Shown here piece by piece: positions 8,495 to 17,889 of a DNA stretch of 64,000 bases (positions are counted from its first letter, which is position 1; each line of letters opens with the position of its first letter). This DNA comes from CAJCIW01 sp963833965 (lineage in GTDB: Bacteria; Chlamydiota; Chlamydiia; Chlamydiales; Rhabdochlamydiaceae), in assembly GCA_963833965.1 (NCBI GenBank), contig CAWHZZ010000001.1, positions 124,001 to 188,000 of the forward strand, read 5' to 3'. Under the pieces are notes generated by a model that did no database searches, was not told the DNA's origin, and worked only from the letters and a program-made list of their open reading frames with translations. The translations under genes were made by a program, and so were the position numbers.

Positions 8495-8688
8495 ATGCGA
8501 GCGAACCCACTCCTTAAGAGCTGGGAGTAAAGTTGGGGCCGAGTGCGTAGGGGGCCGGGTTTCTGCCGGAGGTCAGAAAAGAAATATAACCAACTAATAT
8601 TCAATATCTTAATAAATTTTCCTGACTTTTCCGCAGTGGTTTGCGGAAAAGTCTTGACTTTTTCGTAATTTGATGCAAAATAGTCAAT
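8495..8688. other. Non-coding stretch with a 12-bp inverted repeat
   Basis: No credible gene. GACTTTTCCGCA (8624-8635) and TGCGGAAAAGTC (8642-8653) form a perfect 12-bp inverted repeat with a 6-nt loop. It sits 35 bp upstream of the ATPase start. TTGACT at 8654-8659 directly after it could be a -35 element, which would make the repeat an operator, but the start codon then follows very closely. Confidence 0.5.
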
Positions 8689-9810
8689 ATGGAAAGGTAT
8701 CAAAAACAAGCGATTCTCAAAGATTTGAACAAAAAAATGGTGCTTCTGGCTGGTCCCCGCCAAGCAGGCAAGACGACTTTGGCCAAAGCGATTGCAAAAG
8801 AGTTTAACTCATTTGTCTATCTCAATTACGATCGGCTCGAAGACCGTAAAATCATCCTCAAAGAAGCGTGGATTCCTTCGATAGAGCTGATTATTCTCGA
8901 TGAAATTCATAAGATGCCTAAGTGGAAAAATTACCTCAAGGGGATCTATGACACCAAATTACCGCATCAAAAAATCCTAGTCACAGGCAGCGCGCGGCTT
9001 GAAATTTTCAATAAAGTTGGAGATTCCCTGGCTGGCCGATATTTTCTGCATCGGCTGATGCCCCTTTCTCCTGCAGAATGCGAAAAAGAGCATGTCGGTT
9101 ACAGTCTTGATCGATTTTTGGAAAGGGGCGGTTTTCCTGAACCCTTTTTAACTCAAGACCGCATCGACGCGGACCGCTGGCGAATTCAATATGTCGACAG
9201 TTTACTGAGAATCGATGTTTTAGAGTTTGAGAATATTCACAATTTAAACGCGATTCGCCTCGTTTTCGAGTTGCTTAGGGAAAGAGTCGGATCCCCCATT
9301 TCATATACTTCCATAGCAGAGGATGTGGCCATTTCCCCAAACACAGTGAAGAAATACATTCAAATCCTAGAAGCTCTCTACATTGTGTTTCGAGTGACCC
9401 CCTTTTCTAAAAATATCGCCCGCAGTCTACTAAAAGAGCCGAAGGTCTATTTCTTTGATACTGGCCTAGTCAAAGGAGACAATGGCATTAAATTTGAGAA
9501 CCTCGTCGCCCAATGCCTTCTTAAGCATGTCTTCGCCAAAGTGGATTATGAAGCGCAAAACTATGCCTTGAAATACTTACACACTAAAGAAGGCCAAGAG
9601 GTCGATTTTGCCCTTGTTCATGACCAAAAAATCGAACAACTCATCGAAGTGAAAAATGCCGATCACTCGGTCAATCCCAATTTGCGCTATTTCCATGAAA
9701 AATATCACCTGCCCGCTTTTCAAGTCGTCAAAGACTTAAAGCGAGAGAAAATTGATCGTGAGATTGAGATCGTCCAAGGCGAACAATTTTTAAAGAATCT
9801 CTACCTGTAG
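8689..9810 (+). CDS. AAA-type ATPase with DUF4143 domain
   Basis: A 373-aa ATPase of the widespread AAA_14/DUF4143 family. Walker A GPRQAGKTT at residues 22-30 and Walker B LIILDEIHK near 67-75 are intact. A winged-helix-like region (SIAEDVAISPNTVKKYI) follows the ATPase core, and the C-terminus has a nuclease-like EVDFALV...EVKNAD pattern typical of DUF4143. Family members are abundant, often in multiple copies, in host-associated bacteria and linked to toxin-antitoxin or mobile functions, but their role is unsettled. It stands alone; start at ATG 8689 lacks a clear ribosome site. Confidence 0.85.
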   Translation: MERYQKQAILKDLNKKMVLLAGPRQAGKTTLAKAIAKEFNSFVYLNYDRLEDRKIILKEAWIPSIELIILDEIHKMPKWKNYLKGIYDTKLPHQKILVTGSARLEIFNKVGDSLAGRYFLHRLMPLSPAECEKEHVGYSLDRFLERGGFPEPFLTQDRIDADRWRIQYVDSLLRIDVLEFENIHNLNAIRLVFELLRERVGSPISYTSIAEDVAISPNTVKKYIQILEALYIVFRVTPFSKNIARSLLKEPKVYFFDTGLVKGDNGIKFENLVAQCLLKHVFAKVDYEAQNYALKYLHTKEGQEVDFALVHDQKIEQLIEVKNADHSVNPNLRYFHEKYHLPAFQVVKDLKREKIDREIEIVQGEQFLKNLYL

Positions 9811-9916
9811 TTCTTGAACTTTATTAGCTCGAGCCTAAATTCGAAATATCTATTTACCGGCATCTTCAGCGGAGCGAACAATGATTCAATTTGCCTAGAA
9901 CCAATGGCCCAACAAA

Positions 9917-10294
9917 TTAATCAATGGCAAAAATATGGTTATAACCCTTAGGAGGTTCCCTATGTATTGCGACTTGTTCTTGAGGGGTTAGCTCTCTTTT
10001 CCCATTGTTGGAAAGCTTTTTCCGCATCAAATCTGTGATGTAAAAAGCTGCGGCAGCCTGAGGGAACATCCAAGCGGCGAGCCCGCTGCCTCCGGCGAAC
10101 CATTTGCAGGGGTTTTTATCCCATTTGAGAGAGGTTTGGGGATTCCTCGCTTTTTCCTGAAGGATTGTTTTGGCGTAGATGAGAGGTGTCGCCGAAAAGA
10201 TTCCCGCTGCGCCTCCGGTTCCTCCGGAAATGATTTTCATTCCGGTTTGGTACCAATTTGATTCCTGTGATTTATTTTGTATGGGTTGGGTCAT
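9917..10294 (-). CDS. Small membrane protein resembling one repeat of a mitochondrial carrier
   Basis: The ATG start (MTQPIQNK) follows AGGAGA; the frame extends further to a TTG but that N-terminus has no ribosome site. The 125-aa product has two hydrophobic segments. The first is ISGGTGGAAGIFSATPLIYAKTI ending in LQ, which matches the mitochondrial carrier signature PxDxxKxxxQ except that Ile replaces Asp. The second, FAGGSGLAAWMFPQAAAAFYI, resembles the even-numbered carrier helix (G..., P..A..F..Y). One carrier repeat is about 100 aa, so this would be a single-repeat relic or an unusual oligomer-forming unit. Chance resemblance of small-residue helices is possible. Confidence 0.5.
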   Translation of the reverse strand: MTQPIQNKSQESNWYQTGMKIISGGTGGAAGIFSATPLIYAKTILQEKARNPQTSLKWDKNPCKWFAGGSGLAAWMFPQAAAAFYITDLMRKKLSNNGKRELTPQEQVAIHREPPKGYNHIFAID

Positions 10295-10566
10295 ATTTAT
10301 TCTCCTGTTTTTTGCAGTTTGAAAAAAAATTAAAAGATGTGAGTTTTGATCTATTTTTGTGCCCTTAAGGCACAAGCGTAAGGAGAATAATGATGACGAA
10401 AAGAGATGCGGATCCGAAGCCGATTTTTGAAGCAGCTGCCAATGGGTTCACAGAAAGTGAAAAAGGCAATGATCCGTGTTTCATAGTGCCGACGAGTTTA
10501 CCAAAAAGGCTGAATTTCCACAATAAGGAAATCGCGCTCGGGCGAGAGAGGTTCAAGAAAACAAGA

Positions 10567-10986
10567 CTACTGTTGCTTTTTTACATAACAGAATATGTAA
10601 GCAAAGGTTGCAATGGACGCCACCAAAGCACCCAGTCCTTCTAAACTATATCCAAAGAGAATAGCTGAGAATGCCCCAATCGTACAAAGACTCGCCAAAC
10701 AAAAAGCCATCTTTTGACCTCTGTTGGCCAACTTAATTTGTTCGTGGGCCATCATCTTTTCAATTGCTCTGCGATGTTCTGCTTCAATATGAGGTTCGTC
10801 TAAAAATTTCTTCGAAATCCCAGGCACCAACCGTTCGTATTCACTGAGAAATTTAGGTGGAGGAATGGGTCCAGAGTATGAGGCTATAGAAGTAACGGAT
10901 GGTTGTTGTTCGGATTTGCTTTGCAACAATGAAGATAGATCTGGCGAATGAGAGGGTTCCTTCTTTTCTAAATCAGTCGCGCTCAT
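10567..10986 (-). CDS. DUF2335 family membrane protein
   Basis: A 139-aa protein with a polar N-terminal ~90 residues and two closely spaced transmembrane segments (about 93-112 and 114-133). The region VPGISKKFLDEPHIEAEHRR followed by a Gly-Gln just before the first helix is the DUF2335 pattern. Members often occur beside small accessory genes and prophage or toxin-like loci; function unknown. It overlaps the small upstream gene by 14 bp and is probably co-transcribed with it. Confidence 0.65.
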   Translation of the reverse strand: MSATDLEKKEPSHSPDLSSLLQSKSEQQPSVTSIASYSGPIPPPKFLSEYERLVPGISKKFLDEPHIEAEHRRAIEKMMAHEQIKLANRGQKMAFCLASLCTIGAFSAILFGYSLEGLGALVASIATFAYIFCYVKKQQ

Positions 10987-11179
10987 TCGATTGATCTTTC
11001 ATAATATTATCACATGCAATCTTATAATCACTTTCAATTTTATCTAGATCTTTCATTAGTTGACCTGTGTCATTATTCTTATCTTTTACAAACTGGTTGA
11101 GAAATAATGACCCGCTAATATCGAAAGCGCTTAGAAAGCCGGTTGAATAATCAAGTGTGTATAATCTGGACCGTTTCAT
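10973..11179 (-). CDS. Small hypothetical protein upstream of the DUF2335 gene
   Basis: A 68-aa protein if the ATG at 11179 (MKRSRLYTLDY) is used; a TTG two codons upstream is the alternative. Charged, Lys/Asp-rich C-terminal half, no motif that I recognise. Its 3' end overlaps the DUF2335 gene by 14 bp, which argues that it is a real coupled gene rather than noise. Confidence 0.45.
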   Translation of the reverse strand: MKRSRLYTLDYSTGFLSAFDISGSLFLNQFVKDKNNDTGQLMKDLDKIESDYKIACDNIMKDQSNERD

Positions 11180-11247
11180 ACTCAAAAAATTCCCAATAAC
11201 ATATCGATCTTATCCCATCATTACAATAATGTCACGAGAAATGCAAG

Positions 11248-13140
11248 TTATCGATCAGGGGTGACTTTCTTAATCTTCTGTTCCGCGATGCGGATACCGC
11301 GGACTTGCGCGCCTTTGATGGGGACATTTTCAAGGGCGTAGGAGAGGTTTTTCACTTTACGGGCGCCGGGGATAAAGCTGAGCTCGACGGCGGGAGCAGG
11401 CTCGGCCGTAAAGTAGAGCAGTTCGCTCTTTTCATCGAGGAACCGATAGGTCTTCTCGAGGATGAACTTATCGACGACAAACCGCTTGGCCCAAGGGTGG
11501 CCGGTCGCTTTATTCTTATAGACAACGCTGATGACGGTTTTTTTGTCGGCAATCAAGACCCAAGCGACATTCTGAAGGAATAGCTTTTCGGGGATATTGA
11601 TGACCGAATAAGTGCCGTCTTTGTAGAAAATGAGCAGCTTATCGAAATTGGTGCCCTCAAGCTCGATGGGCCCAGAGACTTTAGTACCAATGAATCCCGT
11701 CTCCCGGTCGAAGCCGACTTTGATCTGTTTCGTCTCAATCGCGCGGCGGTCAATCTCTTCGATCGCCTTGATGCGGGTTTTTCGAGGGAATTCTTGGCCA
11801 TATTTTTGGAGCAATTTTTTGAGATATTGGATTGTGAAAATTTTCACATTTTTGAGATCTTTTTCCACTTGGGCCAAATTCTCTTTGAGAATGGCGATCT
11901 CGTCTTGGTTCTTGTTGATATCGAATTGGGAAATTCTGCGAATCGGGATCTGCAGAAGCTTTTCGCGGTCTTCGAATGTCGGCGTGCGCAGAAGCTGCTT
12001 TAGGAAAGGCTTAAGCGAGGTTTCTAAGGTCTCGTGGATACCTTCTAGAGTTTTGATCGTCTCGATCTTTTTATAGAGGCGGTTTTCGATGAAGATCCTC
12101 TCCAATGTCTTGTAGAAGAGCTTTTCAAGCAACCGGTCCCGCTCGATCTCGAGTTCGCGCTTCAAGAACTCGACGAGTTTTTGGGCGTTGTAGCTGAGCA
12201 CTTCGTGAACGTCGGTCTCCCAGGGGAGTCCTTCTTTGATCACCACGATTTGAGAGCTTAAGCTCACTTCGCATTCGGTAAATCCATAGAGGGCGTCTAA
12301 GATTTCTTCAGCATATTGTCCGCGCGGCAATTTGATTTCGATCTCGACATCTTTTGCCGTATAGTCGTTGATCGCCTCGATTTTGATCTTCCCCTTTTTC
12401 GCGGCCTCATCGATCGAGCGGATCAGACTCTCGGTCGTCGTTCCATGGCAGATCTCGCGGATCACGAGCGTCTTTGGATCTTTAATCTCAATTTTGGCGC
12501 GGAGTTTAATTTTGCCACGGCCTTTGTCGTACTGACTTTTGTCCATGATCCCGCCGGTGGGGAAATCGGGGAAAATTTTAAAGCCCCGGCCCTCCAGATA
12601 GTCGATCTCGGCTTCGAGAAGTTCGGTGAAATTGTGCGGCAAAATGCGGGTTGCCATGCCGACCGCAATGCCTTCTGCCCCTTGCATGAGAAGAATTGGG
12701 ATTTTTGCCGGCAGCGTGACGGGCTCCGCATTTCTTCCATCGTAGGAGGGAATTTTCTCAGTAATATCGGGATTGAACATCGTTTCGCGGGCAAGCGGCG
12801 AAAGGCGCGCCTCAATGTAACGGGCAGCAGCAGACGGATCGCCAGTGTTAAGATTGCCGAAATTCCCCTGCCTGTCCATAAGATAACCTTTATTGGCCAG
12901 ATTGACCAAGGCCTCATAGATCGGCGCATCTCCGTGCGGATGGAATTGCATCGTCTGACCGACGATGTTGGCCACTTTATGCAGTCTCTCGTCGCTCTGC
13001 AGCCATAGGGTTTGCAAAATGCGCCGCTGCACGGGTTTCAAACCGTCGACGACGTTCGGGATCGCCCGGTCGAGAATGACGTAAGAGGCGTACAGCGTAA
13101 AATGCTTTTTCATTTGCTCTTTGAGATCAGCCATCTTCAT
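11248..13140 (-). CDS. parC: DNA topoisomerase II subunit A, chlamydial GyrA-2/ParC type
   Basis: A 630-aa type IIA topoisomerase A subunit, shorter than the usual GyrA (about 800-870 aa) because the C-terminal beta-propeller is reduced. The N-terminus has the quinolone-pocket region VNGLKPVQRRIL-like VDGLKPVQRRIL and QFHPHGDAPIYEAL; the catalytic Tyr is in SAAARYIEARLSPLA. Chlamydiae carry such a second A/B pair (annotated gyrA_2/gyrB_2 or parC/parE) for chromosome decatenation. It overlaps the B-subunit gene by 14 bp and follows it in one transcript. Confidence 0.9.
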   Translation of the reverse strand: MKMADLKEQMKKHFTLYASYVILDRAIPNVVDGLKPVQRRILQTLWLQSDERLHKVANIVGQTMQFHPHGDAPIYEALVNLANKGYLMDRQGNFGNLNTGDPSAAARYIEARLSPLARETMFNPDITEKIPSYDGRNAEPVTLPAKIPILLMQGAEGIAVGMATRILPHNFTELLEAEIDYLEGRGFKIFPDFPTGGIMDKSQYDKGRGKIKLRAKIEIKDPKTLVIREICHGTTTESLIRSIDEAAKKGKIKIEAINDYTAKDVEIEIKLPRGQYAEEILDALYGFTECEVSLSSQIVVIKEGLPWETDVHEVLSYNAQKLVEFLKRELEIERDRLLEKLFYKTLERIFIENRLYKKIETIKTLEGIHETLETSLKPFLKQLLRTPTFEDREKLLQIPIRRISQFDINKNQDEIAILKENLAQVEKDLKNVKIFTIQYLKKLLQKYGQEFPRKTRIKAIEEIDRRAIETKQIKVGFDRETGFIGTKVSGPIELEGTNFDKLLIFYKDGTYSVINIPEKLFLQNVAWVLIADKKTVISVVYKNKATGHPWAKRFVVDKFILEKTYRFLDEKSELLYFTAEPAPAVELSFIPGARKVKNLSYALENVPIKGAQVRGIRIAEQKIKKVTPDR

Positions 13141-14935
13141 TCACCAGGTTTTGCATAATAAAGGCTTTGCGTTCTGGGGTGTTTTTCCCCATGTAAAATT
13201 CCAGCGTCGGCTTGATATCCGAAAGATTTTGAATCCGGACGGGAAGCAGACGCATATCTTTGGCGATAAATTGTTTGAACTCATTCGGAGAAATTTCTCC
13301 CAAGCCCTTAAATCGGGTGATTTCAATCCCGCGCTTGAGTACTTGGATGGCTTTTTCTTTCTCTTCTTCAGTATAGCAAAAGAGCGTTTTTTCTTTGTTT
13401 CTGACTTTGAAAAGCGGCGTCTCCAAAATAAAAAGATGGTTTTTCAGCACAAGCCCTTCAAAATAGGTCAGGAAGAAGGTCACGAGGAGGTTGCGGATGT
13501 GCATACCGTCGACGTCGGCATCGGTGGCGAGGATCACTTTATTGTAGCGCAAATTGGCCAGATCGTCCTCGATGTTCAGCGCGGACATGAGATTGTACAT
13601 CTCTTCATTTTTGTATAATTGGTCGAGCTTCATGCCGTGGACGTTCAGCGGCTTTCCGCGCAAGGAAAAGACCGCCTGGGTCAGCGGGTCGCGGTTCATC
13701 ACGATGGAGGCGGAAGCCGAATCCCCTTCTGTGAGGAAAATCATTGAACGGTCTCCCTCTTTGGAGCCGTCGCCGTAGTGGTATTTTGAATCGCGGAGTT
13801 TTGGGATCTTGAACGAGATCTTTTTCTGCTTTTCTTTGGCTTCCTTTTTGACAGCCGCAAGCTCTTTCCTCAATTTTTCATTGAAGAGGATCCGATCGAT
13901 GATCTTTTTACCAGCCTCCGGGAACTTATAAAACAGCGTCTGTACGGCGTCTTTCACCTCTTGAACAAGTGGCCCGCGAATATCGCTATTAGAGAGTTTA
14001 TTCTTGGTCTGCGATTCGAAAACGGGGTCTTTCACTTTGATAAGAACGGCCCCAATGATCCCTTCGCGGACATCGACGCCCTGAAAATTCTTTTTTGAGT
14101 ATTCGTTGATCCCCTTTAATATCCCTTCGCGGAAAGCCGATAGATGCGTCCCGCCGTCTTGCGTGTATTGGCCATTGACGAAAGAAAAGTGCGTCTCGCC
14201 ATAATTTGGCCCATGGAGGAAAGCGAACTCAACACTTTTACCTCGGTAGTGGAGCGGGTCGTATAGTCGGTCTTCCTTGACCTCTTCATTCAATAAGTCG
14301 AGCAGGCCATTCTCAGAGCGGATCGCCTCCCCATTGAATAGAAGCGTGAGGCCGGTATTGAGGTACGCGTAGTGCCAAAGCCGCTTGAGGATTTTGTCTT
14401 TTTGGAAGCCGAATTTTTTAAAAAGTCCTGTATCGGGAATAAATTCCACATAAGTGCCGTCGGGCTCTTTTGTCTTCCCCTTCTTCTTATCTTTGAGAAC
14501 GCCCTTAACAAAGCGCGCTTCGACAAATTCCCCATCCCGAAAACTTTTGACGACAAAATGAGAGGAAAGCGCATTCACCGCTTTCGTGCCCACGCCGTTG
14601 AGGCCGACAGAAAACTGAAAGACATCGTCGTTGTATTTCGCGCCTGTGTTGATCTGGCTCACGCAATCGATCACCTTACCGAGCGGGATCCCCCGCCCCC
14701 AATCGCGCACCGACACCATCGATGTCTTCTCATTCAGTTCAATGGCAATCTTATTGCCATGCTGCATGATGAATTCGTCCACGGAGTTGTCGATCACCTC
14801 TTTGAGCATCACATAAATGCCGTCGTCGGGGTGCGATCCGTCGCCAAGGCGGCCGATATACATCCCCGGACGAAGGCGAATGTGCGAGAGCGCATCTAAC
14901 GATAGAACTGTGCTTTCATCGTATTTTTTTGCCAT
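13127..14935 (-). CDS. parE: DNA topoisomerase II subunit B, chlamydial GyrB-2/ParE type
   Basis: A 602-aa ATPase subunit of the same enzyme. The GHKL ATP site is visible as EVIDNSVDEF, DWGRGIPLG and GLNGVGTKAVNALS; the TOPRIM part is FLTEGDSASASIV and the DxD in ATDADVDGMHIRNL. It lacks the long insert found in proteobacterial GyrB. First gene of the pair; its promoter must lie in the AT-rich region 14936-15288. Confidence 0.92.
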   Translation of the reverse strand: MAKKYDESTVLSLDALSHIRLRPGMYIGRLGDGSHPDDGIYVMLKEVIDNSVDEFIMQHGNKIAIELNEKTSMVSVRDWGRGIPLGKVIDCVSQINTGAKYNDDVFQFSVGLNGVGTKAVNALSSHFVVKSFRDGEFVEARFVKGVLKDKKKGKTKEPDGTYVEFIPDTGLFKKFGFQKDKILKRLWHYAYLNTGLTLLFNGEAIRSENGLLDLLNEEVKEDRLYDPLHYRGKSVEFAFLHGPNYGETHFSFVNGQYTQDGGTHLSAFREGILKGINEYSKKNFQGVDVREGIIGAVLIKVKDPVFESQTKNKLSNSDIRGPLVQEVKDAVQTLFYKFPEAGKKIIDRILFNEKLRKELAAVKKEAKEKQKKISFKIPKLRDSKYHYGDGSKEGDRSMIFLTEGDSASASIVMNRDPLTQAVFSLRGKPLNVHGMKLDQLYKNEEMYNLMSALNIEDDLANLRYNKVILATDADVDGMHIRNLLVTFFLTYFEGLVLKNHLFILETPLFKVRNKEKTLFCYTEEEKEKAIQVLKRGIEITRFKGLGEISPNEFKQFIAKDMRLLPVRIQNLSDIKPTLEFYMGKNTPERKAFIMQNLVNEDG

Positions 14936-15288
14936 ATGGGCTATATAGTAGCAGTTTATGGTTTATTTTTTAATCCCCAATTACCTTTTAATACATTTAC
15001 TAACTATTTTCCATAATTATTTTTGAAATATATTAAGAAAAGAAAATGAAACAAAAGAGACTGATTATTAATGGTTTATGCGAAGGACTGATGAGGTGGG
15101 ATTTTTTTTGAATCTTGAAAGGCAGAAAAAGAAATTAAAATAATTTCTTTATACCCTCTTTTAAGGCACAAAAGCCACATTGACCACCAGTACACACAAG
15201 CTGACACCCTTCGACTTCAGTGATTAGGCTTACAGTGTAAAGAATTTTTTTGAATCAAAACCCCGCTATGAGGTAAGCATGGGGATAT
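14936..15288. other. Intergenic region between divergent genes, with a short Cys-rich open frame remnant
   Basis: AT-rich, about 350 bp. On the minus strand a frame without a start codon (15135-15254) encodes a Cys-rich tail including GCQLVCTGGQCGFCALKEG and then a stop. CxxGxCGxC is close to the plant-type 2Fe-2S ferredoxin signature (one residue, Phe before the last Cys, is outside it). It is either a gene-end relic or coincidence. Otherwise nothing recognisable beyond promoter-like AT tracts. Confidence 0.3.
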
Positions 15289-17889
15289 ATGCGCAAAACG
15301 ATCGAGCATGAGCGCTTAGAGTCCTATCGGACGAAACATTCGAAGTGGAAAAAATGGGGCCCCTACCTCAGCGAGCGGGCTTGGGGAACTGTCCGCGAAA
15401 TTGAAAAGGGCGAGCTGGACCCGTGGAAAGCGATGACCTATGAGGATGCGCAGTCGCGGGCCTATCGATGGAACGAAGATGGCATTGGAGGAATTAGCGA
15501 CCGCAATCAGAGGATCTGCCTAGCGCTTGCGCTATGGAATGGCAAGGACCCATTTTTGAAAGAGCGGATGTTCGGACTTGCCAACCCTGAAGGTAACCAT
15601 GGGGAAGATCTCAAGGAATACTATTTCTACCTCGACAATACCCCGACGCATAGCTTTATGAAAATGCTCTACAAGTATCCGCAGAGGGAATTTCCCTACA
15701 AAGTTTTGCGGGAAGAGAATAAAAAGCGCGTTTACAAAGACCCAGAGTTCGAGCTGCTCGACACCAAGATCTTTGACGATGACAGGTACTTTGATGTGGA
15801 GATCGAATACGCTAAGGCTGACGAGGAAGATATTTTGGCGAGATATACGATTCAGAATCGAGGCCCTGAAAAAGCGGAATGCGTGCTGACTCCCACCATT
15901 TGGTTCCGCAATACATGGCAATGGGGTTACGGAGAAGAAGGGCCGACCGGCGATGAAAAGGGTAAGCCGGGTTTAAAAGCGGGAACGGGCGGAGCCATTG
16001 AACTGTCGCATCCTGTCGAAGGGAATTATGTTCTTTATTGCGACGGATCGCCGGAACTCATTTTCACGGAAAATGAGACGCATCGCAAGAATGCCTTCCA
16101 CCGCTACCTCGTCAACAAAGAAACGAATGCCCTGAATCCACAAAAAACAGGCACAAAGGCCGCCGCAGTCTACCGCTTGAGTTTGGGGCCGAAAGAAAAG
16201 GCTGTTGTTAAATTGCGCCTGACGGACAAAACCCTCGATTCTCCTTTCAAAGGGTTTGACGCGGTGTTTGTTCAAAAGGAAAAAGAGGCCGATGAGTTTT
16301 ATGAGTCGATTCATCCTGCAACGCTTGGTGAGGAATTAAAATCTGTGCAGCGTGCGGCGTTTGCCGGTCTGCTGTGGAACAAGCAATTTTACTATTTGGA
16401 CATGGAGCAGTGGTTAAAAGCGGATTCGGGAAATAAACGGGGACGCAATAAGGATTGGGTGCATTTGGCGGCATTCGACCTCTTTACGATGCCCGACAAA
16501 TGGGAATATCCCTATTTCTGCGGTTGGGACACTTCTTTTCATTGCATTCCGATCGCGTTGATCGATCCCGATTACGCCAAACGGCAAATCGAATTGTTGA
16601 CGCGGGAGTGGTATCTGCATCCCAATGGACAACTTCCGGCCTATGAATGGAATTTTTCCGATGTCAATCCCCCCGTTTTAGCATGGGCTGCTTGGCGGAC
16701 GTTCAAAATCGACGGCAAAGTGTCTGGAAAACACGACCGCGATTTCCTCAAAGGGGTCTTTCACAAGCTTCTTCTCAATTTCACATGGTGGGTTAACCGC
16801 AAAGACACGGAGGGCAAAAACGTTTTCCAAGGCGGATTTTTAGGTCTCGACAACATCAGCATCTTCGATCGTAGCAGCCCCCTGCCCATGGGAGGGCACA
16901 TCGATCAAGCCGACGGGACCGCGTGGATGGCCTTCTACTGCATCCTCATGCTCCGCATCTCTTTTCACCTCTCTTTTGAAGAGCCCGTCTATCAGGACAT
17001 GGCGACCAAATTTTTTGAACATTTTTTGAGAATTGCCACCGCGATGACCAATGTCGGCGGCCATGGCTATTCTCTGTGGCACAGCGAGGACGGATTTTTT
17101 TACGACGCGCTGCATCTTCCCGATGACAAGATCATTCCCGTGAAAGTTCGTTCCCTTGTCGGCCTGCTTCCTCTGCTAGCCGTCGAGACGTTGGAGGATG
17201 CAGGGATGCAGAAGCTCACCACATTTTCGCGCCGCGTCGACTGGTTTGTCAGCAAAAGGCCGCATGTGAGTGTCAATTTGACATGCTATTATCGCCCGGG
17301 CGCCGGAAAACACTGCCTGCTTTCCATTTTAACTGAAGAACAGCTCGTCAGCGTGCTGAAATACATGCTCGACGAAAAAGAGTTTCTCTCCGAATACGGG
17401 ATCCGCTCCGTTTCGAAATACCATCAAGACCATCCCTTCATTTTCAAAGCCGATGGACAGGAGCATTGCGTAGGCTATCTTCCCGGCGAAGCCGACAGCG
17501 GTCTTTATGGCGGCAATTCCAACTGGCGCGGTCCCGTATGGTTCCCCATCAACTTTTTGATCATCGAATCGCTGCAAAAATTTCACCACTACTATGGTGA
17601 CACCCTAAAGGTGGAATTTCCCACAGGCTCCGGAAACCGTCTGAACTTATGGGATGTCAGCATGGAACTATCGAAGAGGCTGATCAAACTCTTCGTCAAG
17701 AATGAGAATGACAAACGGCCTATCTACGGAGAACATCCGAAATTTCAGAGCGATCCTCATTGGAAAGATCTGCTTCTTTTCAATGAGTATTTCCATGGAG
17801 AGAATGGAATGGGCCTTGGCGCCAGTCATCAAACGGGATGGACAGCCCTCGTCGCTAAATTGATCCAACAAGCAGGGACTGCATTATGA
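15289..17889 (+). CDS. Glycoside hydrolase, GH63/MGH1-like
   Basis: An 866-aa cytosolic protein (no signal peptide) of the large MGH1-like/GH63 glucosidase group. The N-terminal ~330 residues are a beta-sandwich-type region, followed by an (alpha/alpha)6 barrel: FDLFTMPDKWEYPYFCGWDTSFH, YEWNFSDVNPPV (candidate acid residues), MGGHIDQADGTAWMAFYC, and GGNSNWRGPVWFPINF near the end, all typical of this clan. Start ATG 15289 is preceded by GGGGA. The stop overlaps the next gene (ATGA). Relatives occur in cyanobacteria and other free-living bacteria, so transfer into the chlamydial lineage is plausible. Substrate is likely an alpha-glucoside, not proven. Confidence 0.75.
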   Translation: MRKTIEHERLESYRTKHSKWKKWGPYLSERAWGTVREIEKGELDPWKAMTYEDAQSRAYRWNEDGIGGISDRNQRICLALALWNGKDPFLKERMFGLANPEGNHGEDLKEYYFYLDNTPTHSFMKMLYKYPQREFPYKVLREENKKRVYKDPEFELLDTKIFDDDRYFDVEIEYAKADEEDILARYTIQNRGPEKAECVLTPTIWFRNTWQWGYGEEGPTGDEKGKPGLKAGTGGAIELSHPVEGNYVLYCDGSPELIFTENETHRKNAFHRYLVNKETNALNPQKTGTKAAAVYRLSLGPKEKAVVKLRLTDKTLDSPFKGFDAVFVQKEKEADEFYESIHPATLGEELKSVQRAAFAGLLWNKQFYYLDMEQWLKADSGNKRGRNKDWVHLAAFDLFTMPDKWEYPYFCGWDTSFHCIPIALIDPDYAKRQIELLTREWYLHPNGQLPAYEWNFSDVNPPVLAWAAWRTFKIDGKVSGKHDRDFLKGVFHKLLLNFTWWVNRKDTEGKNVFQGGFLGLDNISIFDRSSPLPMGGHIDQADGTAWMAFYCILMLRISFHLSFEEPVYQDMATKFFEHFLRIATAMTNVGGHGYSLWHSEDGFFYDALHLPDDKIIPVKVRSLVGLLPLLAVETLEDAGMQKLTTFSRRVDWFVSKRPHVSVNLTCYYRPGAGKHCLLSILTEEQLVSVLKYMLDEKEFLSEYGIRSVSKYHQDHPFIFKADGQEHCVGYLPGEADSGLYGGNSNWRGPVWFPINFLIIESLQKFHHYYGDTLKVEFPTGSGNRLNLWDVSMELSKRLIKLFVKNENDKRPIYGEHPKFQSDPHWKDLLLFNEYFHGENGMGLGASHQTGWTALVAKLIQQAGTAL

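Noticed and set aside
8398..8763. 121-codon minus-strand open frame across the terminator and inverted repeat
   Set aside because: It covers a strong terminator and the start of the ATPase gene in antisense; no recognisable motif.
10365..10644. Overlapping open frames on both strands between the carrier-like and DUF2335 genes (10390-10644 plus, 10365-10556 minus)
   Set aside because: Neither has a ribosome site or known motif, and the plus frame runs into the DUF2335 gene in antisense.
12316..13008. 230-codon plus-strand frame inside the topoisomerase A gene
   Set aside because: Antisense shadow of a well-conserved gene; no independent motif.
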